Shown here: piece after piece, positions 53,562-61,569 of the stretch
Position numbering within the stretch: the stretch's first letter is position 1
Layout: every line of letters begins with the position of its first letter
Source of the DNA: Fictibacillus phosphorivorans
GTDB lineage: Bacteria > Bacillota > Bacilli > Bacillales > Fictibacillaceae
Direction of reading: 5' to 3'
DNA length: 64,000 nucleotides
Assembly: GCF_001629705.1 (NCBI RefSeq)
Contig: NZ_CP015378.1
Span: 2,108,001-2,172,000 of the forward strand
Notes under the pieces: model-generated
Databases searched by the model: none
What the model saw: the letters and a program-made list of their open reading frames with translations, nothing else
Told to the model about the DNA's origin: nothing
Translations under genes and position numbers: made by a program

Positions 53562-54215
53562 TTTGCTACCCCTCCATATTTATGTATGTTGAATCATTAC
53601 AAGTTTAAGAGTAGCAAGGCTATTTTTAGGAAGTGTTTGACTGTTGTAAATATTGTGTGAGGGTGGTGATTGAGAGATTTTACAAATGGTTGCCCCCAAA
53701 ATGGTTGTTTTATAAGTAGAGGGGTAATAAACGGTCTATTCTGGGGGTATACCGATCGCAGAAATTGTCGATAATTAACGACTCGCCGATATATGTTCAA
53801 AACTCGCCGTATTATCGTTCAATCTCGCCGTATTTCCAAAATTTCTAGAATTATTTTATTAAGATCATGAATCAAGAGGCTTAATACCCCGGTGGGTATA
53901 CAAAATCAATCTTGTTCACCCTTCTAAATAGTCTTTAATTACATACTTTCTGTTAAATACAACGCGCTGAACTCTTCATAGCACTAAACATTGTTCTCAA
54001 AAATCATTTTCCTACATAAATAAATCGTCCAACATCATATTTTAATCAATTCGATTTGCTGACGGCGATTGTTTTTCCGCAAACACAGGCTGTTTCTATT
54101 TCTAGCACCCAATCGTGTAACGATGGACAGACTGTATCCATATTTTATTATGAGGAATTTGAGCAGAGACTCTCTACTCGTTCTAGATCTGACAAAAAAC
54201 AAGGAGGTGTTTGTA
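53562..54215. other. Divergent intergenic region upstream of the bacteriocin precursor
   Basis: 654 bases with no convincing gene. It holds the phosphoesterase leader, the 21-bp array at 53784-53833, a short inverted repeat ACCCCGGTGGGT near 53887 and the leader of the precursor gene. A short hairpin-like ATGGACAGACTGTATCCAT lies near 54122. No promoter could be assigned with confidence. Confidence 0.5.
53784..53833 (+). repeat. 21-bp phased intergenic array, CTCGCCGTAT motif (3 units)
   Basis: CGCCG begins at 53784, 53805 and 53826, each exactly 21 bases apart, inside ACTCGCCGAT, ACTCGCCGTA and TCTCGCCGTA. This is the shortest of the five arrays. It lies upstream of the bacteriocin precursor gene. 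The first unit matches the CGCCGAT variant in the array at 47.31 kb. Confidence 0.85.
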
Positions 54216-54518
54216 TTGGACAATAAACACCAATGGAATTTGGATGGATTAAGTACTGGAGACTTTCAAGTTAGTGGCGGTCAGCCACATCATCCCCAAG
54301 AACAGCAAGCACAAGACCCTCGCCTTATCGTTCCAGGCTGTGTAATCGGAATTTGTTTTAACTTTTGTGGAGGTTGCGCAGGTTGTGGCGGATGCGGTGG
54401 TTGTGCTGGTCGTTGCGGAGGCTGTGGCGGTTGTGGCGGATGCGCTGGACGTTGTGGTGGTTGCGGCGGTTGCGCTGGACGCTGTGGCGGATGCGGCGGA
54501 CGCTGCGGAGGCAGATAA
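54216..54518 (+). CDS. Heterocycloanthracin/sonorensin-type bacteriocin precursor
   Basis: A 100-residue precursor of a linear azol(in)e-containing peptide. The leader (about residues 1-41, with GDFQVSGGQPHHPQEQQAQD) is followed by a core from about residue 42 (PGCVIGICFNFCGGCAGCGG) to the end, made of 17 Cys with Gly, Ala and Arg, no Ser or Thr. Most spacing is C-x-x, but repeated C-A-G-R units add one residue. Cysteines are expected to become thiazoles. It starts at TTG 54216 with AAGGAGGTG 8 bases upstream; longer in-frame versions lack a site. The core is locally GC-rich. The enzyme genes follow on the same strand. Confidence 0.93.
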   Translation: MDNKHQWNLDGLSTGDFQVSGGQPHHPQEQQAQDPRLIVPGCVIGICFNFCGGCAGCGGCGGCAGRCGGCGGCGGCAGRCGGCGGCAGRCGGCGGRCGGR

Positions 54519-54548
54519 TTAGTAACATGCATTGTTCGAAGAAATTTC

Positions 54549-54586
54549 AGGGGGCTTTGCTCAAGTTTTTGAGCATCAGTCCTCTA
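54549..54586 (+). terminator. Stem-loop after the bacteriocin precursor, possible attenuator
   Basis: AGGGG and CCTCT flank an inner GCTCAAGTTTTTGAGC hairpin, followed by ATTTTATTG. It could partly terminate or process transcripts, so the precursor would be made in excess over the enzymes. The tail is weak as an intrinsic terminator. Confidence 0.6.
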
Positions 54587-54680
54587 TTTTATTGTTAGCC
54601 GCCGTTACAAGCATGAATTCCGTCCTCCTCAAGTAAACAAATTATATAAATGTATTTTTCAGAATGACACACTAACAAAT

Positions 54681-54773
54681 ATTCACGGTAATCTCAAATA
54701 ATTTCACGGTAATCCACGATATATTCACGCTAACTCCCTTTTTATTCACGGTAACTTGATTTATATTCACATT
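54681..54773 (-). repeat. 21-bp phased intergenic array, TTACCGTGAAT motif (5 units), inside the bacteriocin locus
   Basis: ATTCACGGTAA or variants recur with CAC beginning at 54684, 54705, 54726, 54747 and 54768, each exactly 21 bases apart. On the minus strand this is the TTACCGTGAAT motif of the array at 6.12 kb. It lies between the precursor gene and the ThiF-like gene, in the middle of the bacteriocin cluster. Confidence 0.93.
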
Positions 54774-54860
54774 ACTTCATTGCCTCATAATAAAATGACA
54801 TAACGGACAAGCAGAATCCATAGAAATAGATGATGAGCATTAGGTTAAGGAGGGATATTT

Positions 54861-56723
54861 ATGCCAGGCGTCACTCTCTCAATGTGTTTAAAAATGAACC
54901 GAGACACGTTCGTCTATCCACAACAAAACGGCGGCGTTTATCTTCGAAATAACAAGACTTCTATACAAATGGAAGGAAACACCATCGAGCAATGGCTGCA
55001 AAATTTAATTCCTATGCTGGATGGTAGCCGTTCAATGGAAGAAATTACAGACGGTCTGCCTGATCCATATAAAGAGCAAGTGTATAAGATCGCTGAGGTG
55101 TTATATACGAATGGGTTTGTTCGCGATACGAGTCAGGACCTTCCTCATCAGCTTTCTGCTGAAGTATTAGAAAAACATGCATCACAGATTGAGTTTATTG
55201 ATCATCTCAGCCACTCTGGCGCGCATCGATTTCAAAAGTATCGTAATTCGAAAATCGCAATAATAGGTTGTGGTCCACTTCTCTCTTCTCTCACGGCTTC
55301 CCTTTTGCAATCAGGACTTCCAGCATTCACAATATTCCACACGAACACGAAACAAAATGAAACAAAGAAACTGCAAGAATTAATGAAATCTGCTATAAAA
55401 ACAGAGCCTGAATCTTCCATTACACTTTTATCTTTTGATGAAAACTGCTGTACAGAAGATCTAGCGAACATTGAATATGTTCTCTATGCAAACGAGGGTG
55501 AAAATACAGATCAACTCTCCATGATTCAAAAAGTATGCAGAGATCAATCGAAATCATTTTTACCCGTTACGTTACAAAACAATCAAGCTTTTGTCGGTCC
55601 TCTTCAATTAACAGATTCAGCCGCATGCTGGAAAACAGCTTCATTACGTTTAGGTAAAAAAGACAACAAAGAGACTAAATTGAAATCTTCACGCACTGCT
55701 TCTAACTTGCTGGCTAACGTCGCTGTATTTATGCTCTTCAAAGTGATAACAGGCGTACAGGAAAATCCCGAAAACGCCATCTACCAACTGAACGTAGAAA
55801 CATTAGAAGGAAATTGGCATCCGGTTTTCCCTCACCCGCTCGTGACTAACAATATTAAAATTGAAGTGATTGAGGATCCCTTTTTGTTTATAAAAGAAGC
55901 TACTACCCGGGAATTTGATCTCCACTCATTGTTTTATAAAATTACATCAAGTGACACTGGAATATTCCAACAGTTTGAGGAAAGAGATTTAAGTCAGCTA
56001 CCCTTGTCACAGTGCAAAGTACATGTGGCAGATCCTTTTGGTGAAAATGAACCAGAAGTGATTACGGCAGCAGGCAGAACACATGAAGATGCCCGGTTAG
56101 AAGCGGGTTTATCTGGAATTGAAACATACGCTAAGACGTTATTTATGAATTCACCGGAAGTTATGAGTGTTGGAAGCGGCCGCTCTGCAACAGAAGGAAT
56201 GTGTAGAGCCCTTCAAAATAGTTTGCAAGAAATCTTCATAAAGTCGCATAACAAACTGCATGTTTCTGCAGAAGTTGATCGGAGTTCCATTCAAGACGCA
56301 TACTCCACCTTTTTAATTGGAGCACTAACTACTCTTGGGGAAGAAATCAAACTCTTTTTAGGAAAGAAAATCCATGGCTTTCCTGTCATATGGGTTCAGC
56401 AGGATCGACATTGTTTCGGCTCTATTGGTCTAGATGAAAAACGGGCTTTACAAAATGCACTACAAGGTGCACTTATGTACCGGCAAAATAAAGAAGAAGT
56501 TCCTAACAAGAATTGCATAAAGTCTTCAACTACCATTTCAACCACTGGACTTCAAACGATTACCCTTTCAGTATCAAAAGAAGTACCATTGACATCAGCT
56601 CTACAAACATTAAAAAACAACAACTGCGAAGCAAAGTTTTACACACTGCATACGGAAACCATTCTGAACGAAAATACCTCTGGCCTGTATGGAATCACAC
56701 TCTCTTCGGAGGTACAATCATGA
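54861..56723 (+). CDS. ThiF-like putative thiazole-containing bacteriocin maturation protein
   Basis: A 620-residue protein of the class found in heterocycloanthracin clusters. After an N-terminal domain with HSGAHRFQKYRNSKIAIIGC comes an E1/ThiF-like fold (about residues 128-290) with a degraded nucleotide loop, GCGPLLSSLTASLLQSG, in place of GxGxxG, suggesting leader binding or scaffolding rather than adenylation. The C-terminal half (about 400-620) has a YcaO-related look (EVITAAGRTHEDARLEAGLS). AGGAGGGATATTT precedes ATG 54861. Its stop overlaps the next gene (ATGA). The role is installation of azolines, with the SagCD protein; the exact function is unproven. Confidence 0.85.
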   Translation: MPGVTLSMCLKMNRDTFVYPQQNGGVYLRNNKTSIQMEGNTIEQWLQNLIPMLDGSRSMEEITDGLPDPYKEQVYKIAEVLYTNGFVRDTSQDLPHQLSAEVLEKHASQIEFIDHLSHSGAHRFQKYRNSKIAIIGCGPLLSSLTASLLQSGLPAFTIFHTNTKQNETKKLQELMKSAIKTEPESSITLLSFDENCCTEDLANIEYVLYANEGENTDQLSMIQKVCRDQSKSFLPVTLQNNQAFVGPLQLTDSAACWKTASLRLGKKDNKETKLKSSRTASNLLANVAVFMLFKVITGVQENPENAIYQLNVETLEGNWHPVFPHPLVTNNIKIEVIEDPFLFIKEATTREFDLHSLFYKITSSDTGIFQQFEERDLSQLPLSQCKVHVADPFGENEPEVITAAGRTHEDARLEAGLSGIETYAKTLFMNSPEVMSVGSGRSATEGMCRALQNSLQEIFIKSHNKLHVSAEVDRSSIQDAYSTFLIGALTTLGEEIKLFLGKKIHGFPVIWVQQDRHCFGSIGLDEKRALQNALQGALMYRQNKEEVPNKNCIKSSTTISTTGLQTITLSVSKEVPLTSALQTLKNNNCEAKFYTLHTETILNENTSGLYGITLSSEVQS

Positions 56724-58660
56724 CTCAAAAAATTATAATGATCGGAAATGGTAGTCTTGCAAACGATGTCTACCAACAAATACATGCAACCTATCACATC
56801 TCTCGTTTTAAGAAGGTTGAAGATGCCGAAATTAATCATGAAAAGCTCGCGTTAGTTCTTCATGATAGTTGGAATCCTGCTCAGCATATGAAGGCAGAGA
56901 AATTGTTTCGAAACAGCAACATTCCGTGGCTGCGTGGATTTGTTTACTTTGGTGAAGCACATGTTGGTCCACTCGTTCATCCAAATCAACCAGGCTGCTC
57001 ACAATGTGCCGATCTTCGTTATTTCATGACCGGCCAAGATCGTAGAGAACATTTTCACATGAAAGACTATCAATCTTCCAAAGAAGATTTGCCACGCGAC
57101 GTTTGGGCCACTAATCTCGCATTCAATCATACAGCTGCCCTCATTTGTGATGAGGTGAGGCGTTTCATGCACGATGGTACTCAGCATACTCAGGAACACG
57201 TATACTTGATGAACCTACAAACGTTCAAACTTACAAAGCATTTCTTTTTACCAGATCCGTATTGTGAAACATGTGGTGACATACCACTCGATACAGATGA
57301 TCATGCCAAGATTGCACTTCAATCCAGTCCGAAAATCTCACGAGACGCTTACCGTTGCCGATCAATAGATGAGTTGCAAAACGTATTAAGTCGAGACTAC
57401 TTAGATACTCGTACCGGTCTTCTTAATTTTAAAAGATATGACTTGATCTCACCTTTCGCTGACACTGTCGTTAATCTACCTTTGCTCACTGGTAACGAAC
57501 TGAACGCCGGTCGGACACATTCGTATCTTCATAGTGAGCAAGCGGGCATTTTGGAGGGACTTGAGCGGTATTGTGGTTATGCGCCACGTGGAAAACGAAC
57601 AATCGTTTATGAACCTTACAACAAAGTGAAAAATGTAGCTATGAATCCTCTATCAATCGGAACTCATTCACAGAAACAGTACAGTCAGCCGCATTATCCA
57701 TTTCAACCATTCGATCCAGACCGACCGATCCACTGGGTATGGGGATATTCGTTATCCGAGGACCGTCCTACATTAGTACCTGAAACTTTCGCCTATTACA
57801 GCATGGGTGGTGGAGAAGGATTCGTTTATGAAACATCAAACGGCTGTGCAGTCGGTGGTAGTTTAGAAGAAGCTGTTCTGTATGGAATCTTCGAGATCGT
57901 AGAACGTGACGCGTTTCTTATGACGTGGTACGGTGAACTGCCTATTCCGCGACTGGACATGAAATCAATCGATGATTCAGAGCTTCAGCTCATGGTGCAG
58001 CGCATCCTCCATGTGACAGGGTTTGAGATTCAATTATTTAATGCCACAACAGAAAACGGTATCCCAAGTATTTGGGCGATGGCAAAGAATACGAAGAACG
58101 ATGGTTTAAATTTGCTCTGTGCAGCAGGTGCCCATCTTGATCCACTTAGAGCAGCCAAAGGTGCTGTTCAAGAGCTTTCGGGCATGCTGCTTAATATGGA
58201 AGAAAGTTTTGTTAAGGACCGCAAGAAATACGAGAAGATGTATAGAGATTCTAGTCTTGTTCGTCATATGGAAGATCACTCGATGGTTTACGGTTTAAAA
58301 GATGCAGAGAAACGGTTGTACTTTTTGCTGGATAAGAGGAAAGTACGAGATTTTGAAGAAGAGTTCAAACCAGTTCGTCAAACATCTGATCTTCTAGAAG
58401 ACTTGAAGAGTGTGTTAGATACTTTCAAAAAACTGAACCTCGAAGTGATCGTTGTCGATCAAACAGGACCCGAATTACAGAGAAACGGTCTACATTGTGT
58501 AAAAGTAATTATTCCTGGCATGCTGCCGATGACGTTCGGACATCATCTAACTCGATTACAAGGATTAGACCGCGTACTCACTGTACCGATGACGCTCGGA
58601 TATGTGAAACAACCGTTATCACCGGAGGAATTAAACCCACATCCTCACCCGTTTCCATAA
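56720..58660 (+). CDS. Fused SagC-YcaO (SagD) cyclodehydratase
   Basis: A 646-residue azoline-forming enzyme. Residues 1-200 are a leader-binding E1-like SagC/ocin-ThiF domain (IIMIGNGSLANDVYQQI) with a zinc tetracysteine site: GCSQCADL near residue 93 and PYCETCGD near 182. The YcaO kinase/cyclodehydratase follows: SEQAGILEGLERYCG near 273, SNGCAVGGSLEEAVLYGIFE near 374 with ERDAFLMTWY, and a C-terminal Pro-rich tail NPHPHPFP required for activity in other YcaO proteins. It uses ATP to convert precursor Cys to thiazolines. Start ATG 56720 overlaps the previous stop; GGAGG lies before it. Confidence 0.93.
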   Translation: MTQKIIMIGNGSLANDVYQQIHATYHISRFKKVEDAEINHEKLALVLHDSWNPAQHMKAEKLFRNSNIPWLRGFVYFGEAHVGPLVHPNQPGCSQCADLRYFMTGQDRREHFHMKDYQSSKEDLPRDVWATNLAFNHTAALICDEVRRFMHDGTQHTQEHVYLMNLQTFKLTKHFFLPDPYCETCGDIPLDTDDHAKIALQSSPKISRDAYRCRSIDELQNVLSRDYLDTRTGLLNFKRYDLISPFADTVVNLPLLTGNELNAGRTHSYLHSEQAGILEGLERYCGYAPRGKRTIVYEPYNKVKNVAMNPLSIGTHSQKQYSQPHYPFQPFDPDRPIHWVWGYSLSEDRPTLVPETFAYYSMGGGEGFVYETSNGCAVGGSLEEAVLYGIFEIVERDAFLMTWYGELPIPRLDMKSIDDSELQLMVQRILHVTGFEIQLFNATTENGIPSIWAMAKNTKNDGLNLLCAAGAHLDPLRAAKGAVQELSGMLLNMEESFVKDRKKYEKMYRDSSLVRHMEDHSMVYGLKDAEKRLYFLLDKRKVRDFEEEFKPVRQTSDLLEDLKSVLDTFKKLNLEVIVVDQTGPELQRNGLHCVKVIIPGMLPMTFGHHLTRLQGLDRVLTVPMTLGYVKQPLSPEELNPHPHPFP

Positions 58661-58687
58661 AACGGTAAAAAGAAAGGGGCATTGTTG

Positions 58688-60232
58688 ATGAACCTCGATG
58701 AGTTTATTTACAAACTTCATTACGAGACTGCCAAGATTACGCCGCCCGATTGGGAGGTAAACTGGGAAGATGCCCCGCTTCCCTATAAATTGTACACACA
58801 AGATCTACCTGGAGTTGAATTAACCAAAAATCACTCTTACTCCCTTTCACCAAGTACTCACCCAACGCTAGCTGATCTAAGTCAATTTCTGATGTACTCC
58901 TATGGAATTACACAATTAAGTGAGTCGTTTCTTTCGGTGGATTCAAAGGATACATGGATGACTTATCGCCGCTATGTTCCATCTGGCGGTGCACTCTATC
59001 CGAGTGAGGTTTATCTGTATCTAAAACTTGATGAACTGCCTAATGGCATCTATCATTACGATGCCGCACATCATTCGTTGATATGTCTGCGTGAAGGCAA
59101 TTTTGATGATTATTTAAACCAAGCATTAGGAAACCGCTGCAATCTCTCAAAATGTTTTACCATTGTTTTTGTATCCACTTTCTTTTGGAAGAACTTCTTT
59201 AAGTATCACAATTTCTCTTACCGTCTTCAAGGACTAGATGCTGGCTTTTTGATCGGTCAGATGCTAGAGGTTGGAAGGCGTAAGGAGTTTAAGACTGGCG
59301 TTTATTATCAATTTTTAGATGGGGCTATCAATCATTTACTTGGGGTTCATGAGGATGAAGAAAGTGTGTATGCTGTTCTTCCTCTATCCATAGACAACGA
59401 AATGAAATGGTTTGAAGATAGAAAAGACGTTCAGATTACCTCAGCAAAACTATGTGAAGAGCTTGAACCTATACATCTTCAACATTATATGAAGTCAAAG
59501 GTTGTTCGCCCTTATCCAATGCTGCTTAAAATGAATCAGGCTTGTATGATGCATTCTTTTTCTAATAAAAAGCATTCTCCTAATCGCATTTCCCCTCCTG
59601 TAAAATTTGCGGAACAACCAAAAAATCACACAATATCATTCTCAAAAGCTTGCAGAGATCGATATTCCCCAGGACAAGATTTTGTATTAAAACCGCTACA
59701 ATTCGGAACCCTTTCACACCTTTTAAATGAACTTACTTTCATGAGTCACTATCTAAACGATATTGATCGAGATCTTTCACTCTTAACGTCTCGTGTTTCC
59801 CTTCGATTTACTTCATATGGTGTAGAGGGGCTTGCGAATGGTATGTATGAAGTCTGTGATTCTACTCATGAGATAAAGCAGATCTCACGCGGAGATTATC
59901 GTATGACTCAACAAGATGGACTGCTTTCCGATTTTGTGAACATGGCGCAGATCCCTCTTTCTTTTAATTTTAGCGGCAACAACAACCACTACCAGGAACT
60001 GTACGGTTATCGAGGGCATCGGATTCAGCATATGGAAACGGGTATCTTAGCTCATAAACTACTACTCGCTTCCTCTCTACAAAGCATGAACGGTCATCCT
60101 ATTCTCGGTTTTGATGTTCCTTGGTATGATGAGTTGTTTCAACTAAGAAAAGATGAAAGAACGAGTTTACTACAGATTCCAATTGGTTACCACTGGCCGC
60201 TAGCAAGATTACAAAGTCGTTTGGATATGTAA
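58688..60232 (+). CDS. SagB-type azoline dehydrogenase
   Basis: A 514-residue FMN-dependent enzyme that oxidises azolines to aromatic azoles. It consists of two nitroreductase-like halves. The first carries RRYVPSGGALYPSEVYLYL (residues about 96-114, FMN-binding SGGALYP) and HYDAAHHSLICLREG; FTIVFVSTFFWKNFFKYHNF and YRLQGLDAGFLIGQMLEVG follow. The second half is shorter and diverged (ISFSKACRDRYSPGQDF). AAGGGGCATTGTTG precedes ATG 58688. This completes the enzyme set B, C, D and ThiF-like; no exporter or protease gene adjoins. Confidence 0.92.
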   Translation: MNLDEFIYKLHYETAKITPPDWEVNWEDAPLPYKLYTQDLPGVELTKNHSYSLSPSTHPTLADLSQFLMYSYGITQLSESFLSVDSKDTWMTYRRYVPSGGALYPSEVYLYLKLDELPNGIYHYDAAHHSLICLREGNFDDYLNQALGNRCNLSKCFTIVFVSTFFWKNFFKYHNFSYRLQGLDAGFLIGQMLEVGRRKEFKTGVYYQFLDGAINHLLGVHEDEESVYAVLPLSIDNEMKWFEDRKDVQITSAKLCEELEPIHLQHYMKSKVVRPYPMLLKMNQACMMHSFSNKKHSPNRISPPVKFAEQPKNHTISFSKACRDRYSPGQDFVLKPLQFGTLSHLLNELTFMSHYLNDIDRDLSLLTSRVSLRFTSYGVEGLANGMYEVCDSTHEIKQISRGDYRMTQQDGLLSDFVNMAQIPLSFNFSGNNNHYQELYGYRGHRIQHMETGILAHKLLLASSLQSMNGHPILGFDVPWYDELFQLRKDERTSLLQIPIGYHWPLARLQSRLDM

Positions 60233-60267
60233 AAGCCTGTGGCTATGAGGCCACAGGCTTTAATTTT
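60232..60267. terminator. Bidirectional terminator at the end of the bacteriocin operon
   Basis: AAAAGCCTGTGGC and GCCACAGGCTTT form a strong stem-loop over the stop codon region, facing the convergent beta-propeller gene. Confidence 0.92.
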
Positions 60268-60273
60268 GTGTCT

Positions 60274-61449
60274 TTAAAGTTGATTTGGACAAACCGTACC
60301 AATTGCAATACCAAATGGTTCTAATCCTACTGTTACGTTACCGATCACTGTATTTGTCGTAATATCAATAATAGAAACAGTGTTACTTCCAGCTTGGTTA
60401 TTCGTCACATAACCAAACCTTCCGTCCGGAGTAATCGCGATATTTGCAGAAACATCCAATAGTGGACTAGTGATAATAGTTGTTTCAATTTTCAGAGCTG
60501 TATCAATAACTGAAACGGATGGATCACTTAAATTAACAACATAAGCACTGGTTCCATCAGGGGTAATCGCTACTCCAAAAGGAAAACTAGTACCTGGCAC
60601 TAATCCAACAGGGATGATGATTTCATTAAGTGTGGTTGTGTTAACTGCCGAAACAGTACCCTCAAAACTATTCGTAACATAGACTTCTGTACCATCTGGA
60701 GTCACTGCTACACCAAAAGCACCCGCAGGCGGTGTATTACCAAGAGTAAGTACTGTCTGTGTGGTAGTCACAAGGTCAACGATAGAGAGTGTACCTTGAG
60801 TTTGATCTGTTACATAAGCCGTTAAGCCATCTGGAGAAATAGCGATGTTAACAGGTGTGCTAGCGAGGTTTCCAACTGGAAAGACATTAGTTATCGTGTT
60901 CGTTAAGGTATTGATTGCGGTTAGTGTTCCATCATTTACATTCGTTACATATGCCGTAGTACCATCCGGAGTAACGGCGACTCCTGATGGACTTGGTACA
61001 ATTATCGTTTGGATCACAGTATTCGTGAGTGTATCAATAACTGAAACCGTATTGCCATTAAAATTCGTGACATACGCTCTTCTCCCATTAGGTGTTAACG
61101 CAACGAAGATAGGAAATTCCCCCACTGAAATTGTATCAATCGTTGTATTTGTTGCTGTATCTACAACAGAAACGGTATTGTCCCCGGTATTAGTTACATA
61201 AGCTAACACACGACAAGCAAGCGGAGGAACAGGACTTAGGAAAACACCAGCTACACAATCGCAGCTGACAACGAATACTCTTCCATCTCGTAAAAAACCA
61301 GAGATACATCCTGAATTTTTATCAAACGTTTGAAAAGTTAACTGAATTGGTACCGCTGTATTTTTCAGAAGGATGGAAATCACCTTACCAGCCTTTAGTT
61401 GTTCGAATATACCGCATGTACAATCATCTTGATTTTCATGGTAATCCAT
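60274..61449 (-). CDS. Seven-bladed YVTN beta-propeller protein
   Basis: A 391-residue protein with seven repeats of about 41-46 residues, each opening YVTN or a variant (YVTD, YVVN) and closing VTPDG or a variant (LTPNG, ITPDG), preceded by a 90-residue N-terminal domain with paired Cys (CTCGIF; VVSCDCVAGVF). YVTN propellers are surface or exported proteins in archaea and bacilli; here there is no clear signal peptide. The Cys-rich N-terminal domain also occurs in spore-surface proteins, so coat association is one possibility. AAAAGGAG precedes ATG 61449. Confidence 0.88.
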   Translation of the reverse strand: MDYHENQDDCTCGIFEQLKAGKVISILLKNTAVPIQLTFQTFDKNSGCISGFLRDGRVFVVSCDCVAGVFLSPVPPLACRVLAYVTNTGDNTVSVVDTATNTTIDTISVGEFPIFVALTPNGRRAYVTNFNGNTVSVIDTLTNTVIQTIIVPSPSGVAVTPDGTTAYVTNVNDGTLTAINTLTNTITNVFPVGNLASTPVNIAISPDGLTAYVTDQTQGTLSIVDLVTTTQTVLTLGNTPPAGAFGVAVTPDGTEVYVTNSFEGTVSAVNTTTLNEIIIPVGLVPGTSFPFGVAITPDGTSAYVVNLSDPSVSVIDTALKIETTIITSPLLDVSANIAITPDGRFGYVTNNQAGSNTVSIIDITTNTVIGNVTVGLEPFGIAIGTVCPNQL

Positions 61450-61533
61450 CTTTCTTCTCCTTTTGTGACGATTATAAATCCGTACATATATTGGTATAGT
61501 CTATGCATGTACCTCTTGGCTTGTTTGGGTGAC

Positions 61534-61562
61534 AAAAAAGGACACCTACGTGAGGTGTCCGA
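61534..61562 (-). terminator. Intrinsic terminator of sdpI
   Basis: GGACACCTCA and TAGGTGTCC form a stem followed by TTTTTTGTC on the minus strand. Confidence 0.88.
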
Positions 61563-61569
61563 TCAAAAT

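Noticed and set aside
54069..54215. 49-residue N-terminal extension of the bacteriocin precursor
   Set aside because: The frame is open upstream to 54069, but there is no ribosome site for it, while TTG 54216 has an excellent one and gives a normal leader length.
54290..54532. Pro-rich minus-strand frame opposite the precursor
   Set aside because: It is a shadow of the Cys/Gly codons (GGC/TGC read as GCC/GCA and CCx) and has no ribosome site.
6121..54773. The 21-bp arrays as CRISPR
   Set aside because: The conserved part is only 6-10 bases, with 11-15 base variable filler. CRISPR repeats are 21 bases or longer and identical, with longer spacers, and no cas genes are present.
56513..56719. 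69-residue N-terminal extension of the SagC-YcaO protein
   Set aside because: It would overlap the ThiF-like gene by 211 bases in another frame and has no ribosome site; ATG 56720 overlaps the upstream stop with GGAGG in place.
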